64,000 nucleotides of DNA from an uncultured Flavobacteriales bacterium (GTDB taxonomy: Bacteria > Bacteroidota > Bacteroidia > Flavobacteriales_G > Salibacteraceae): positions 227,132 through 291,131 of the forward strand of contig CALSRJ010000005.1 of the NCBI GenBank assembly GCA_943788725.1, given 5' to 3'. Position 1 is the stretch's first letter. Each line of letters begins with the position of its first letter. Under the pieces are notes generated by a model that was given only the letters and a program-made list of their open reading frames with translations, did not search any database and was not told where the DNA came from. This document shows positions 35,619 through 43,404 of this stretch, one piece after another. A program made the translations under genes and the position numbers.

Positions 35619-35882
35619 TCACTTGTCCCACTCAAAGCGGTGGTGGATGATGCCTTCCTTTTCTTCATCGATCTCAGCTAGACAGGCCCTGGTAGCGGGG
35701 AGGAATTTCTTGCTTTTCAGCCATATGAGGTTCCAACTGGTTTCTTCAGGAAGGCCTTTCACCAGAATGATGTTCAAGTCGCCCCGTTCCAGTTCATTTC
35801 GGATGCGGATCACTTTCGTGGGTGGAATATCAATCCGAGCTTGAAAATTTATGAGTTGGATAGATGCCGCTGGTTGACTCAT
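35619..35882 (-). pseudogene. LysR-type regulator C-terminal fragment (87 aa)
   Basis: The 87-residue frame resembles the last part of a LysR substrate-binding domain: IRNELERGDLNIILVKGLP, SWNLIWLKSKKF and a terminal HHRFEWDK. A full LysR is about 300 residues with an N-terminal helix-turn-helix, which is absent; an in-frame TAG lies directly before the ATG, and the next gene (pheT, opposite strand) starts 88 bases away. It is best read as a remnant of a deleted regulator, although a stand-alone domain protein cannot be excluded. Confidence 0.5.
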
Positions 35883-35910
35883 CTAATTATTTGGTGAATC
35901 TGTAGAAAGA

Positions 35911-35927
35911 GAGGGATGCAATCCCTC
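35911..35927. repeat. Perfect inverted repeat upstream of pheT
   Basis: GAGGGAT and ATCCCTC flank the triplet GCA. The 7-base stem lies 13 bases before the pheT -7 box, over the expected -33 region. It could be an operator or the tail of a small terminator; it has no T run on either strand. Confidence 0.5.
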
Positions 35928-35939
35928 CCTCAATCTTCC

Positions 35940-35947
35940 TACTTTTG
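35940..35947 (+). promoter_or_regulatory. pheT -7 promoter element
   Basis: TACTTTTG matches the Bacteroidota TAnnTTTG consensus exactly and lies 23 bases before the pheT ATG. No good -33 TTTG is found at the normal distance. Confidence 0.5.
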
Positions 35948-35970
35948 CGCCTTCCAATTGAGCGAAGCGC

Positions 35971-38403
35971 ATGAAGATCTCCTACAACCGACTGAAAGAT
36001 TTCATCCACCTGGACGAGTCGCCCGAAGAGGTGGCCGAATTGCTGACCAGCATCGGACTGGAAGTGGAAGGCTTGGATCGATTTGAGTCGGTGCCCGGCG
36101 GAATGCAGGGACTCGTGGTGGGGCATGTCATGGAAGTGTGGAAGCATCCAGACGCCGATAAACTCAGCTGCACTAAAGTGGACATTGGCACCGGAGAGTT
36201 GCAACCCATCGTGTGTGGAGCACCCAATGTTGCTGCGGGACAAAAGGTCATCGTAGCCACCGTTGGAACCACACTCTACACGCCAGATGGAGGTTCTTTC
36301 GAGATCAAGAAGGCTAAGATTCGCGGCGAAGTTTCGCAAGGAATGATCTGCGCGGAAGATGAGATCGGCGTTGGGGACAGCCACGATGGCATCATGGTGC
36401 TTCCTGCAGACACCAAGGTGGGAACCCCAGCAGAGGAGATTTTTAAGATAGAAACAGACCACGTTTTCGAAATCGGATTGACGCCTAACCGCGCCGATGC
36501 CGCTTCGCATTTCGGAGTAGCGCGCGACCTAAAGGCGGCCTTTGCACACCGGAAAGGACGCAAGTCAGAACTGTGTCGCACCTCAATAGAGGATGTCAAA
36601 GCAGCCAACCATGATTTGGTCATTCCTGTGAAGGTTGAAAATGAGGAAGCCTGTCCACGTTACATCGGCGTTACCATCTCGAACGTCACGGTGCAGGCTT
36701 CGCCCGCTTGGCTTCAGAATTTCTTGAAGGCCATCGGCGTACGTCCGATCAACAACATTGTCGACATCACCAATTATGTCAACCACGCTTTCGGCCAACC
36801 CCTCCATGCCTTTGATGCCGATAAAATTCAAGGGGGAGAGGTGATCGTCAAGACCCTTCCGAGTGGATCTAAGTTCACCACTCTAGACGACGAAGAACGT
36901 ACCCTGCATGAGAATGACCTGATGATTTGTAACGCCAAGGAAGGCATGTGCATCGCGGGGGTCTTTGGCGGCGCGAAATCGGGAGTGACCGAAACGACCA
37001 AAAACATTTTTCTAGAGAGCGCCTACTTTGATCCGGTCTACGTTAGAAAGACGGCAAAGCGACACGGTTTGAATACCGACGCATCCTTCCGCTTCGAACG
37101 CGGCATCGATCCGAACATCACCATGTATGCGGCCAAGTTGGCCGCCAAGATGATCGCGGAATACGGGGGAGGAAGCATCAGCAGCGACTTCAGCGATACC
37201 CATCCTGGATTATTCCCTCCTTTCCAATTTACCTTCCGTCCCGGCAAGGCAAACCAATTGATCGGAACTGAGATCAACCCAAATGTCATGGAGCAGATCC
37301 TGAACAACTTGGAAATCGAGGTCAAGGAAAAGGCTGGCGATACTTGGCATTTAGAGGTACCCCCTTTCAAAGTGGACGTTACCAGAGAAGCCGACGTGAT
37401 CGAAGAGATCTTGCGCATCTACGGTTACGACGAGGTGCCGGTTTCTACCAAGGTGCTTTCTACCATCAAAGACATGCGGCCCGAAGAATCGGCCCAAGCG
37501 AAAGAGGTGATCACCAAAACCTTGGTAGCGAATGGATTCCTCGAATGCATGAGCAACTCGATGACCGACGAGAAGTACACCGCGCTTTCCGGCGAATGGG
37601 AAGCGAGTGAGATCGTGCAGTTGAACAATCCGCTGAGCTCTGAGCTGGGGGTGATGCGTCCTGCCATGATCTTTTCGGCCATGCAAAGTGCTTCGTACAA
37701 CCTGAACCGTCAGCAGGCCGACTTGAAGTTGTTCGAGTTTGGAAACGTGTACCGCGTCAAGAATGAAGGCTTCAAAGAAGAAGAGCGACTAAGCATCACC
37801 GTGAGCGGACAGGCCATCGCAGATCATTGGCGCGTGGCAGACATCGACGCCGATTGGTTTGAGGTCAAAGGGGCCTTTGAGATGATCCTCCAACGCATGG
37901 GCATTGACGCGTCGAAATTGAACGCGGTGGAAACGAGCAACGATTGGTTCTCCTTCGGAATGGATTGGAAGAAGGGCGACAAAGTGGTGGTCAGCGCAGG
38001 GGCCGTTTCAGACAAATTGAAGAAAGCATTTGACATCAAGCGCGATGTCTTTTACCTTGAGTTGAGATGGAGAGACATCGTTAAAATGCGCCAGCGCGAC
38101 ATCAAGATTGGGCAATTGCCGAAATTCCCAGAAGTGCGCAGAGATCTTGCCTTGTTGGTAGATGATGCCGTAGAATATGCCGTTCTCGAGCGCCTAGCCA
38201 TCCAAACCGAACGAAAATTACTCAAGTCGGTCCGCCTGTTTGACGTGTACCAAGGAAAAGGCCTACCCGCGGGTAAGAAGAGCTACGCCTTGGCTTTCAA
38301 CCTGAGGGACGAAAACAAGACCTTGACCGACAGAGAAGTCGACAAGACCATGGACAAACTCCTCAAGCGATTCGAGCAGGAGGTGGGTGCGCAATTGCGT
38401 TGA
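35971..38403 (+). CDS. pheT: Phenylalanine-tRNA ligase beta subunit
   Basis: An 810-residue subunit of phenylalanyl-tRNA synthetase. In order it has the tRNA-binding OB domain (residues 40-150, HPDADKLSCTKVD), the B3/B4 editing domain (about 210-395, VDITNYV), the B5 domain (405-480), the catalytic-like core and the ferredoxin-fold anticodon-binding domain (715-810, FPEVRRDLAL). Length is normal. pheS is not adjacent in the window. It is followed by the initiator tRNA on the opposite strand. Confidence 0.96.
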   Translation: MKISYNRLKDFIHLDESPEEVAELLTSIGLEVEGLDRFESVPGGMQGLVVGHVMEVWKHPDADKLSCTKVDIGTGELQPIVCGAPNVAAGQKVIVATVGTTLYTPDGGSFEIKKAKIRGEVSQGMICAEDEIGVGDSHDGIMVLPADTKVGTPAEEIFKIETDHVFEIGLTPNRADAASHFGVARDLKAAFAHRKGRKSELCRTSIEDVKAANHDLVIPVKVENEEACPRYIGVTISNVTVQASPAWLQNFLKAIGVRPINNIVDITNYVNHAFGQPLHAFDADKIQGGEVIVKTLPSGSKFTTLDDEERTLHENDLMICNAKEGMCIAGVFGGAKSGVTETTKNIFLESAYFDPVYVRKTAKRHGLNTDASFRFERGIDPNITMYAAKLAAKMIAEYGGGSISSDFSDTHPGLFPPFQFTFRPGKANQLIGTEINPNVMEQILNNLEIEVKEKAGDTWHLEVPPFKVDVTREADVIEEILRIYGYDEVPVSTKVLSTIKDMRPEESAQAKEVITKTLVANGFLECMSNSMTDEKYTALSGEWEASEIVQLNNPLSSELGVMRPAMIFSAMQSASYNLNRQQADLKLFEFGNVYRVKNEGFKEEERLSITVSGQAIADHWRVADIDADWFEVKGAFEMILQRMGIDASKLNAVETSNDWFSFGMDWKKGDKVVVSAGAVSDKLKKAFDIKRDVFYLELRWRDIVKMRQRDIKIGQLPKFPEVRRDLALLVDDAVEYAVLERLAIQTERKLLKSVRLFDVYQGKGLPAGKKSYALAFNLRDENKTLTDREVDKTMDKLLKRFEQEVGAQLR

Positions 38404-38447
38404 TGTGTTGCTAGGCGGGATTCCCACGGAAGCTCACTTCGTTCGGT

Positions 38448-38489
38448 TCGAACCAGCGCCACGCCAACGGCGTGGTATGAGCCCAACGA
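38448..38489 (-). other. Degenerate half copy of the initiator tRNA with an inserted hairpin
   Basis: Two blocks match the real tRNA-Met at 38551: TCGAACCAGCG (38448-38458) and TATGAGCCCAACGA (38476-38489). The ten bases between them in the tRNA are replaced by a 17-base perfect hairpin, CCACGCC-AAC-GGCGTGG (38459-38475). The acceptor stem and D arm are missing, so it cannot be a working tRNA. Confidence 0.55.
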
Positions 38490-38518
38490 TCAGCAGAAAA
38501 AGGAAAAGGTCAGAAATG

Positions 38519-38547
38519 AAAAAGCCCCGGAATATCCGAGGCTTTTT
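38519..38547 (-). terminator. Terminator of the tRNA gene
   Basis: Read leftward, AGCCTCGGA pairs with TCCGGGGCT around a TAT loop and is followed by five T. It sits directly after the tRNA and may also serve the + strand, where T7 follows the other arm. Confidence 0.8.
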
Positions 38548-38550
38548 TTG

Positions 38551-38623
<73 letters not shown>

Positions 38624-38753
38624 ATTTAGGTCGACAAAGATACAATGAATCTTCCGTTTGTCAAGATGCTGTTGAATAAAAACTATTCTGATCTCAGCCC
38701 GCGCTTGCACGCACCGTCAGGGTGAATGCCCATATTTGTTCCAAATCCAAAGT

Positions 38754-39344
38754 ATGATCTACGAATTCAATGGATTCAAGCCCGTTGTGCACGCAACGGC
38801 CTTCGTGCATCCGCAAGCCGCCGTGACTGGAAATGTCATCATTGGTGCCCATGTATACATCGGTCCAGGAGCTGCGATACGGGGCGATTGGGGGAAGATC
38901 GTCATTGAAGAAGGATGCAATGTTCAGGAGAATTGCACGGTACATATGTTTCCAGGAGTGGAGGTGCGCCTTCAACAGGGTGCGCACGTGGGGCACGGTG
39001 CCATTGTACATGGTGCTCAACTCGGAAAGAACTGCCTGATTGGAATGAACGCGGTTTTGATGGATGAAGTGGAGATCGGCGATGAGTGCATTATTGGAGC
39101 GTTGAGCTTTGTTCCGGCAAAAACCAAGATTCCTCCTAGAAAAGTGGTCGTGGGGAATCCCGCCAAAGTTGTGAAAGACGTCACCGACGAAATGATCGCA
39201 TGGAAGACGGAAGGGACAAGATTGTATCAGCAGCTACCATCAGATTGCTTCCAAGGATTGAAGGAATGCGACCCCTTGCGAGAGGAAGAGCCCAACCGCC
39301 CAGAGCAACCCAAATTCTACGACCTATGGAAAAATCAATCCTGA
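38754..39344 (+). CDS. paaY: PaaY-like hexapeptide-repeat thioesterase/gamma-carbonic-anhydrase family protein
   Basis: A 196-residue left-handed beta-helix protein. Repeats run from residue 18 (VHPQAAVTGNVIIGAHVYIG) through GAHVGHGAIVHGAQLG, which holds the metal-binding histidines, to a C-terminal helix. The pattern and the paaZ gene 1 kb downstream favour PaaY, which hydrolyses misrouted CoA thioesters in phenylacetate breakdown; a generic gamma-carbonic anhydrase is the alternative. The ATG at 38754 was preferred over a TTG six codons upstream. A CATATTTG -7-like box at 38731-38738 implies a short leader. Confidence 0.75.
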   Translation: MIYEFNGFKPVVHATAFVHPQAAVTGNVIIGAHVYIGPGAAIRGDWGKIVIEEGCNVQENCTVHMFPGVEVRLQQGAHVGHGAIVHGAQLGKNCLIGMNAVLMDEVEIGDECIIGALSFVPAKTKIPPRKVVVGNPAKVVKDVTDEMIAWKTEGTRLYQQLPSDCFQGLKECDPLREEEPNRPEQPKFYDLWKNQS

Positions 39345-39733
39345 TCATAGGGTTGTGCCTTTTGATGTCGACCATCGCGGTCGCTCAAGGTGAACCACGA
39401 GAGTTTGAGTACCAAGAAGGGGATACGACTTATACGATGAAGCGATACGTGTTTTGCCTCTATTTGACCGGAAGCGAATGCTCACAATCCGAGGAAGAAA
39501 GAGCGGAACTTCAAACGGAACATCTAGCACACCTATCTAGCTTAGAAGACCACGGTTTGGTCATGGCTGGGCCGTTCGGTGACGATGGCGAAAAGCGCGG
39601 CGTATTACTTTTCGACCTTGAGACGGTTGAAGATGCGAACGCATTGGTAGAAAAGGACCCGATGGTGATCCATAAACGCTTGGATTTCGATTGCCATCCC
39701 CTTTGGTTGGCGAAAGGAACAACCCTCAAGTAA
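39326..39733 (+). CDS. Exported YCII-related protein
   Basis: A 135-residue protein with a signal peptide (MEKSILIIGLCLLMSTIAVAQ). The mature part (YVFCLYLTGSECSQSEEERAELQTEHLAHL, quoted here only for its outline) reads as a YCII dimeric alpha-beta barrel: KRYVFCLYL, the helix with ELQTEHLAHL, then GLVMAGPFGDDG and DANALVEKDPMV. The start lies inside the last 19 bases of the paaY-like gene. Members of this fold are usually cytoplasmic; an exported one is less common. Reaction is unknown. Confidence 0.7.
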   Translation: MEKSILIIGLCLLMSTIAVAQGEPREFEYQEGDTTYTMKRYVFCLYLTGSECSQSEEERAELQTEHLAHLSSLEDHGLVMAGPFGDDGEKRGVLLFDLETVEDANALVEKDPMVIHKRLDFDCHPLWLAKGTTLK

Positions 39734-39784
39734 ATCCCTTGTCTGGCTTAGAGTCCATCTTATCTTCGTACAATAACTTCCAGC

Positions 39785-40315
39785 GTGCGAAAAGCTCTCT
39801 TACATAGCTCCTTCCTTTTAGCCTTGGTGCTTCTTTCTACCCATGTTTTGGCTCAATTGCCTGATGTTGGAAACCTATACATGTCCGGCAAGGTCATCAA
39901 TCAACGAAAGCGGGGTATCCAATCGGAGATCTATCTCTACAAGAATTCGGTGCGCATCGATCGCTTTGAGACGAATAAAATTGGGCGTTTTGAGTTCTTC
40001 TTGCCGTTGCAAGATTCGCTGGCGGTGGTGATTTACAAGGACGGTTATGTTTCAAAAACCATCTACGTCGATAGCCGAGTTCCGTTGGAGCGAAAGAATG
40101 AAGATTACCACTTCCCCTTCTTTATTGACCTCTATAAAGTGGATAACGTGCCATCAAACATTGACCTCGAAAGGTCGGTGGGTAAGATCATTTTTGCGGG
40201 TACGCAGTTCATGTTCGACTACGATTTCACGAAGCGACAGAATGAATTGTTGGAGGAGTTTGTCCGAGAAAAAAGGGAGATGAAGGTGAGGCGCATCGAC
40301 GAAGAAAAGCAATGA
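39785..40315 (+). CDS. Secreted carboxypeptidase-regulatory-like protein C
   Basis: A 176-residue exported protein starting at GTG (MRKALLHSSFLLALVLL, cleavage after VLAQ). It has the same beta-sandwich as the pair at 19796-20649: SGKVINQRKRGIQ, IGRFEFFLPLQD, IYVDSRVPLERKNEDY and VGKIIFAGTQFMF. A charged helical tail of about 30 residues follows. It overlaps paaZ by four bases (ATGA). There is no catalytic motif. Confidence 0.7.
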   Translation: MRKALLHSSFLLALVLLSTHVLAQLPDVGNLYMSGKVINQRKRGIQSEIYLYKNSVRIDRFETNKIGRFEFFLPLQDSLAVVIYKDGYVSKTIYVDSRVPLERKNEDYHFPFFIDLYKVDNVPSNIDLERSVGKIIFAGTQFMFDYDFTKRQNELLEEFVREKREMKVRRIDEEKQ

Positions 40316-42366
40316 ACATGAACAAGATCAGCAACTACATACAAGGGAATTGGATCGACGGTGATGGAGAGGAGTTGACCGCTTACAATGCGATCAATGG
40401 AGATGCCATCGGCGTGGTCAGTAGTGAAGGATTGGATTACAAAGGAATGTTGGACTACGCGCGCAACGTGGGTGGTCCTGCCTTGAGAAGAATGACCTTC
40501 CAAGAGCGCGGAAGGATGTTAAAGGCCTTGGCCTTACACCTCACTGAGCGGAAAGAGAAGTTCTATGCGCTGAGCGCAGCAACAGGCGCAACCCGAATGG
40601 ATAGCTGGATCGACATCGAAGGCGGCATTGGAAATTTGTTTGCTTATGCATCCCTGCGCAAGCAGTTCCCGGACCTACCCTATGCTGTTGAGGGTGAGGT
40701 GGCTCCACTTTCAAAGGGTGGCAGCTTTATCGGACACCACATCCTAGTTCCAAAACGCGGCGTCGCCGTGCACATCAATGCCTTCAACTTTCCGATTTGG
40801 GGAATGCTCGAAAAAATCGCGGTGAATCTGCTTGCTGGGGTGCCAGCGGTGGTTAAGCCTTCAGAATTGACCAGTTACCTGACAGAACTGATGGTGAGGG
40901 AGATTGTAGATTCGGGAATACTTCCTGCAGGATCCTTGCAATTGGTTTCAGGTCTAGGCCGCGGCATCATCGATCATGTTACCAACCAAGATGTGGTCAC
41001 ATTTACAGGGTCGGCTTCTACCGGGTTGAAACTTAAAGCACTTCCACACATCATTGCGAATTCTGTCCCCTTCAACCTTGAGGCCGACTCTTTGAACGCT
41101 TCCATGTTGGGAGAGGATGCTGCTCCAGGCACACCAGAATTTGATCTTTTCATCAAGGCAACGCGTGCAGAGATTACGGTGAAGGCTGGACAAAAATGTA
41201 CCGCCATCCGCCGAATCATCGTTCCAGAAAAATACATGGAGGACGTGCAAATCGCCTTGGGCAAGCAACTGCAAAAAACAGTCATGGGCGATCCTTCCGT
41301 AGAAGGGGTGCGCATGGGGGCGCTTGCTTCGAAGTTGCAAGTAGATCGCGTCAGAAAGAACGTAGAGGTGTTGATGGAAGAACAAGACATCGTTTACGGC
41401 AACCTCGACGAATTTGAAGTCACTGGCGCGGATAAAAACAAGGGTGCTTTCTTCAGCCCCATCTTGTTTCGCAATGATGATCCATTCACCAAGACTAAGG
41501 TGCACGAAGTCGAAGCCTTCGGTCCGGTGAGCACGCTCATGCCGTACAAAGACATGGATGAGGCCATCCGAATCACTGAAATGGGAAGAGGTTCATTGGT
41601 CACTTCTATCGTCACAGCGGATGACGCCTTGGCAAAGGAATTCACGCTTAATACGGCACATCTACATGGACGCATCCTTGTTTTGAACGAAAGATGCGCG
41701 AAAGAAAGTACAGGTCACGGCTCTCCGATGCCGCTGTTGAGTCATGGCGGACCAGGACGCGCAGGTGGCGGTGAGGAAATGGGGGGAGTGAGAGGCGTAA
41801 AGCACTACATGCAGCGCACGGCCATTCAAGGTCATCCCGAAACCATTACGCGCATCACCGAGCAATTCCAGGTGGGTGCGGACCAGCCAGAGGCGAATCC
41901 ACATGTATTCCGCCAGCATTTCGAAGAGCTAAGGATTGGAGACACGGTCTTCACCCACAAGCACACAGTAACGGACGCCGACATCGTAAACTTTGCCAAC
42001 GTGAGCGGAGATAATTTCTATGCGCACATGGATGTGACGTCCTTGGAAGGAACCATTTTCGAACAGCGTGTTGCGCACGGGTACTTCCTATTGTCAAAGG
42101 CGGCAGGATTGTTCGTTGATCCCAAAAAGGGGCCAGTACTCCTCAACTACGGAGTAGAGCAAGCCCGGTTCACCAAGCCCGTTTATCCAGGGGCGACAGT
42201 TGGTGTTCGATTTACCGTCAAAGAGAAGATAGACCAGGAGAAGCGAAGCGAGGACGACATCGCCAAAGGCATCGTAAAGTTCTTGGTGGACATGTACGAT
42301 GAAACCGGTGAAACGGTCGCCATCGCTACCATTTTGACCATGGTCAAGAAGCTAGATCAAGCGTGA
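40312..42366 (+). CDS. paaZ: Phenylacetate degradation bifunctional protein PaaZ
   Basis: A 684-residue fusion of an aldehyde dehydrogenase (residues 1-520) and a C-terminal MaoC-like hydratase (545-684). The catalytic cysteine is Cys296 in AGQKCTAIRR. The hydratase part shows FANVSGDNFYAHMD and the helix AHGYFLLSKAAGLF. PaaZ opens oxepin-CoA and oxidises the semialdehyde in the phenylacetyl-CoA pathway. Length and domain order match the two-function form. Other paa genes are not in the window, so the pathway is presumably completed elsewhere. Confidence 0.92.
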   Translation: MNMNKISNYIQGNWIDGDGEELTAYNAINGDAIGVVSSEGLDYKGMLDYARNVGGPALRRMTFQERGRMLKALALHLTERKEKFYALSAATGATRMDSWIDIEGGIGNLFAYASLRKQFPDLPYAVEGEVAPLSKGGSFIGHHILVPKRGVAVHINAFNFPIWGMLEKIAVNLLAGVPAVVKPSELTSYLTELMVREIVDSGILPAGSLQLVSGLGRGIIDHVTNQDVVTFTGSASTGLKLKALPHIIANSVPFNLEADSLNASMLGEDAAPGTPEFDLFIKATRAEITVKAGQKCTAIRRIIVPEKYMEDVQIALGKQLQKTVMGDPSVEGVRMGALASKLQVDRVRKNVEVLMEEQDIVYGNLDEFEVTGADKNKGAFFSPILFRNDDPFTKTKVHEVEAFGPVSTLMPYKDMDEAIRITEMGRGSLVTSIVTADDALAKEFTLNTAHLHGRILVLNERCAKESTGHGSPMPLLSHGGPGRAGGGEEMGGVRGVKHYMQRTAIQGHPETITRITEQFQVGADQPEANPHVFRQHFEELRIGDTVFTHKHTVTDADIVNFANVSGDNFYAHMDVTSLEGTIFEQRVAHGYFLLSKAAGLFVDPKKGPVLLNYGVEQARFTKPVYPGATVGVRFTVKEKIDQEKRSEDDIAKGIVKFLVDMYDETGETVAIATILTMVKKLDQA

Positions 42367-42701
42367 TCAACTGGAAGGACAATACCGCCCCATCACCACC
42401 CTACTACGCTTCCATCTTTCATTATTTACTCAGCGATGACCTTGAAGGTTATCCAGAAATGGACGAAATCACCCTTCAGTTGGCTACCCAAACCGAGGGC
42501 TTTCTGGGCTATGAAAGTCATAATTCTCAGGGGAGGGGTTCCTTCATCAGCTATTGGAAAGACTTAGACGCCATCGATACGTGGAGAAAGAACACGACAC
42601 ATCTGGAGGCAAAAACAGAAGGTCAGAGACGCTGGTATACATACTACCACGCCATGATCGCAAAAGTGGAAAGCGCGCATTTTCACGACTTAAGGAGTTG
42701 A
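42363..42701 (+). CDS. Antibiotic-biosynthesis-monooxygenase (ABM) domain protein
   Basis: A 112-residue small cytoplasmic protein with the ABM ferredoxin-like fold: YYASIFHYLLSDD, TEGFLGYESHNS and SYWKDLDAIDTWRKNTTH. It starts with GTG overlapping the paaZ stop (GTGA), so it is co-translated with paaZ. ABM proteins act as small oxygenases or heme binders; its role beside paaZ is unknown. Confidence 0.75.
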   Translation: MINWKDNTAPSPPYYASIFHYLLSDDLEGYPEMDEITLQLATQTEGFLGYESHNSQGRGSFISYWKDLDAIDTWRKNTTHLEAKTEGQRRWYTYYHAMIAKVESAHFHDLRS

Positions 42702-42703
42702 TA

Positions 42704-42814
42704 TTAAGTCGATTCTGATAATGGACCGCTCAATTCAGGGTGTAAAAGAACGGTCAGCGGCAAGCCAAATTCTTCCATCTTTCCGGCATACCTGAAAATC
42801 TGCAATTCCAACAT
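42704..42814 (-). pseudogene. Possible 3' remnant of a disrupted gene
   Basis: Read leftward, a frame of 36 codons from ATG at 42814 encodes LQIFRYAGKMEEFGLPLTV and LLHPELSGPLSES, then stops. The frame stays open upstream into the repeat-flanked GxxExxY cassette. This would fit a gene whose 5' part was lost when the cassette arrived. The sequence reads like coding DNA but no family is recognised. Confidence 0.3.
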
Positions 42815-42825
42815 GTGCGGCACTA

Positions 42826-43379
42826 TTTCACGCAAAGCTCGCAGAGTTAGGGTTTGCTGCGTTCGCGGAGAGGTTTGGGGAAATGACAGAGAACGAATTA
42901 TCTACGATCATTATTGGTGCTGCGATCGGGTTGCATAGGGCGTTGGGTCCTGGCCTGTTGGAGAGGGTCTATGAGGAGGCGCTTTCGCTTGACTTGAAGG
43001 AAAAGGATTTAGAGGTGCAACAACAAATCGGGATTCCGATGCGGTATAAATCACTGCAGTTTGAGCGCGGATTTCGACTGGACCTTTTGGTGAATCGAAA
43101 AGTAATCATCGAAGTGAAGTCGGTGGAAGCACTCGCCCCTGTTCACTACGCTCAACTCCTAACGTATTTGCGACTTTCTGGGAAAAAATTGGGTTTGCTG
43201 ATAAACTTCAACGGCCCCGTACTGAAGCACAATATTCACAGAGTAGTGAATCAATTACAAACAACCCTCCGCGTCCTCTGCGTGAAACCTCTCTGCGTCC
43301 TCTGCGTGAACCCTCCGCGTCCTCTGCGCGAAACCTCTCTGCGCCCTCTGCGAGAAACCTTCCGAGCCCTCCGCCTGAA
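42826..43379. repeat. GC-rich terminal repeats flanking the GxxExxY gene
   Basis: On the left, 42826-42846 reads TTTCACGCAAAGCTCGCAG followed by AG. On the right, 43265-43379 holds five degenerate units of about 23 bases whose reverse complement begins TTTCACGCAGAGGACGCGG. The two sides are inverted copies matching at about 17 of 21 positions. Such CGCAGAG-type repeats often bracket GxxExxY genes. Confidence 0.65.
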
Positions 43380-43404
43380 CCCAGCACCGTCAATCAATAC
43401 TTAA
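42883..43404 (+). CDS. GxxExxY family protein
   Basis: A 173-residue protein of the GxxExxY family (PD-(D/E)XK-like fold); the namesake motif is GLLERVY near residue 23. Conserved parts are IGAAIGLHRALGPG, RGFRLDLLVNRKVIIEVKSV and LLTYLRLSGKKLGLLINFN. After about residue 125 the frame reads through GC-rich 23-base repeats, giving an artificial Arg/Leu/Cys/Pro-rich tail, so the functional protein may end near 128. The last 11 bases overlap the convergent dehydrogenase gene. The role of the family is unknown; it behaves like a small dispersed cassette. Confidence 0.8.
   Translation: MTENELSTIIIGAAIGLHRALGPGLLERVYEEALSLDLKEKDLEVQQQIGIPMRYKSLQFERGFRLDLLVNRKVIIEVKSVEALAPVHYAQLLTYLRLSGKKLGLLINFNGPVLKHNIHRVVNQLQTTLRVLCVKPLCVLCVNPPRPLRETSLRPLRETFRALRLNPAPSINT

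Noticed and set aside
40954..41505. 183-codon leftward frame opposite paaZ
   Set aside because: It is antisense to the well-supported paaZ dehydrogenase domain and shows no motif.
43265..43379. Regular repeats that could suggest a CRISPR array
   Set aside because: Units of about 23 bases are contiguous with no spacers and lie within a coding frame; no cas genes are present.
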